NCBI RefSeq assembly: GCF_901875635.1
Contig: NZ_CABFMN010000077.1
Location: forward strand, 1-64,000
Reading direction: 5' to 3'
Length of the DNA stretch: 64,000 bases
From: Xylophilus ampelinus
GTDB taxonomy: Bacteria; Pseudomonadota; Gammaproteobacteria; Burkholderiales; Burkholderiaceae_C
In this document: piece by piece, positions 63,876-64,000 of the stretch
Numbering within the stretch: the stretch's first letter is position 1
Layout: every line of letters begins with the position of its first letter
The notes under the pieces: generated by a model
The model's database searches: none
What the model was told of the DNA's origin: nothing
What the model saw: only the letters and a program-made list of their open reading frames with translations
Translations under genes and position numbers: made by a program

Positions 63876-64000
63876 ATGCTTGCCAAGCTGACCGGATGGA
63901 TGCTGCTCGGGCTGGTGCGGCTGCTCACCGGCGCGCAGGCGCGCTGGTTCGGCTGCCCGCCCAAGGCCGAGCAGCGCATCTACTTCGCCAACCACCAGAG
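63876..64000 (+). CDS. PlsC-type acyltransferase, 3' end outside the window
   Basis: 41 codons seen: MLAKLTGWMLLGLVRLLTGA then EQRIYFANHQS at the edge. The NHxS start is where the HxxxxD catalytic motif of lysophospholipid acyltransferases begins, and the first residues form a membrane helix. Cut by the window end. Confidence 0.7.
   Translation, partial: MLAKLTGWMLLGLVRLLTGAQARWFGCPPKAEQRIYFANHQ

Overview
The window is GC-rich, densely coding DNA. Its gene content and order (pilS-pilR-ampD-nrdA-nrdB; accB-accC-prmA; mpl next to a TlpA protein; ffh beside a CcsA-like protein) fit a betaproteobacterium of the order Burkholderiales, most likely family Comamonadaceae (Variovorax/Acidovorax/Xylophilus type). 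This is inferred from gene order and protein character, not from a database search. I saw no rRNA, tRNA, CRISPR array, integrase or transposase.

Layout. 1-8.9 kb is chromosomal core: a MocR-type regulator, a ROK sugar kinase, hisN, a MidA-like methyltransferase, a pteridine-reductase-like SDR with folB, ttcA, a DUF4136 lipoprotein and a histidine phosphatase. 8.9-21.7 kb is an accessory biosynthetic island. It starts with an AT-rich leader carrying an operator-like palindrome. Next come a 2030-residue NRPS-PKS hybrid (A-T-KS-AT-T-C), a 1114-residue NRPS (C-A-T), a Sfp-type phosphopantetheinyl transferase and two alpha/beta hydrolases with non-standard nucleophile elbows. Both A domains read as glycine-specific, the AT as malonyl-specific, and the C domain ending the first protein lacks its catalytic histidine. 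21.8-29.9 kb holds miaB, a qseE-qseG-qseF (glrK-glrR) signalling operon and opgH (mdoH). Between qseF and opgH lies a complete sigma-54 control region. 29.9-41.7 kb holds ffh, a CcsA-like protein, pilS-pilR, ampD, nrdA-nrdB under paired NrdR boxes, and a histone-H1-like protein. 41.8-51.8 kb holds a PfkB kinase, a DUF3426 protein, prmA, accC-accB with an unusual mini-ORF between them, a TlpA protein, mpl, a cupin and aroG. aroG is preceded by an aromatic-rich leader peptide and an attenuator. 51.8-64 kb holds tldD, rodA, a YqiA-like esterase, an RNase II-type exonuclease, a TonB-like protein, aroE, mtgA, an IclR regulator with an enoyl-CoA hydratase and an ADP-forming acyl-CoA synthetase, and the start of a PlsC-type acyltransferase.

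How the parts work together. The envelope theme is strong: OPG synthesis, RodA, MtgA, AmpD, Mpl, TlpA and PlsC. The most interesting regulation is (a) the inferred QseF-IHF-sigma-54 control of opgH, (b) attenuation of DAHP synthase, and (c) a repeated arrangement in which a -10 hexamer sits only 6-9 bases before a start codon that lacks an obvious Shine-Dalgarno, which suggests leaderless mRNAs. A dispersed ~60-bp repeat family occurs both between genes and in frame inside at least four genes.

All function calls come from reading motifs by eye. Start sites were chosen by ribosome binding sites, -10 positions or family starts.
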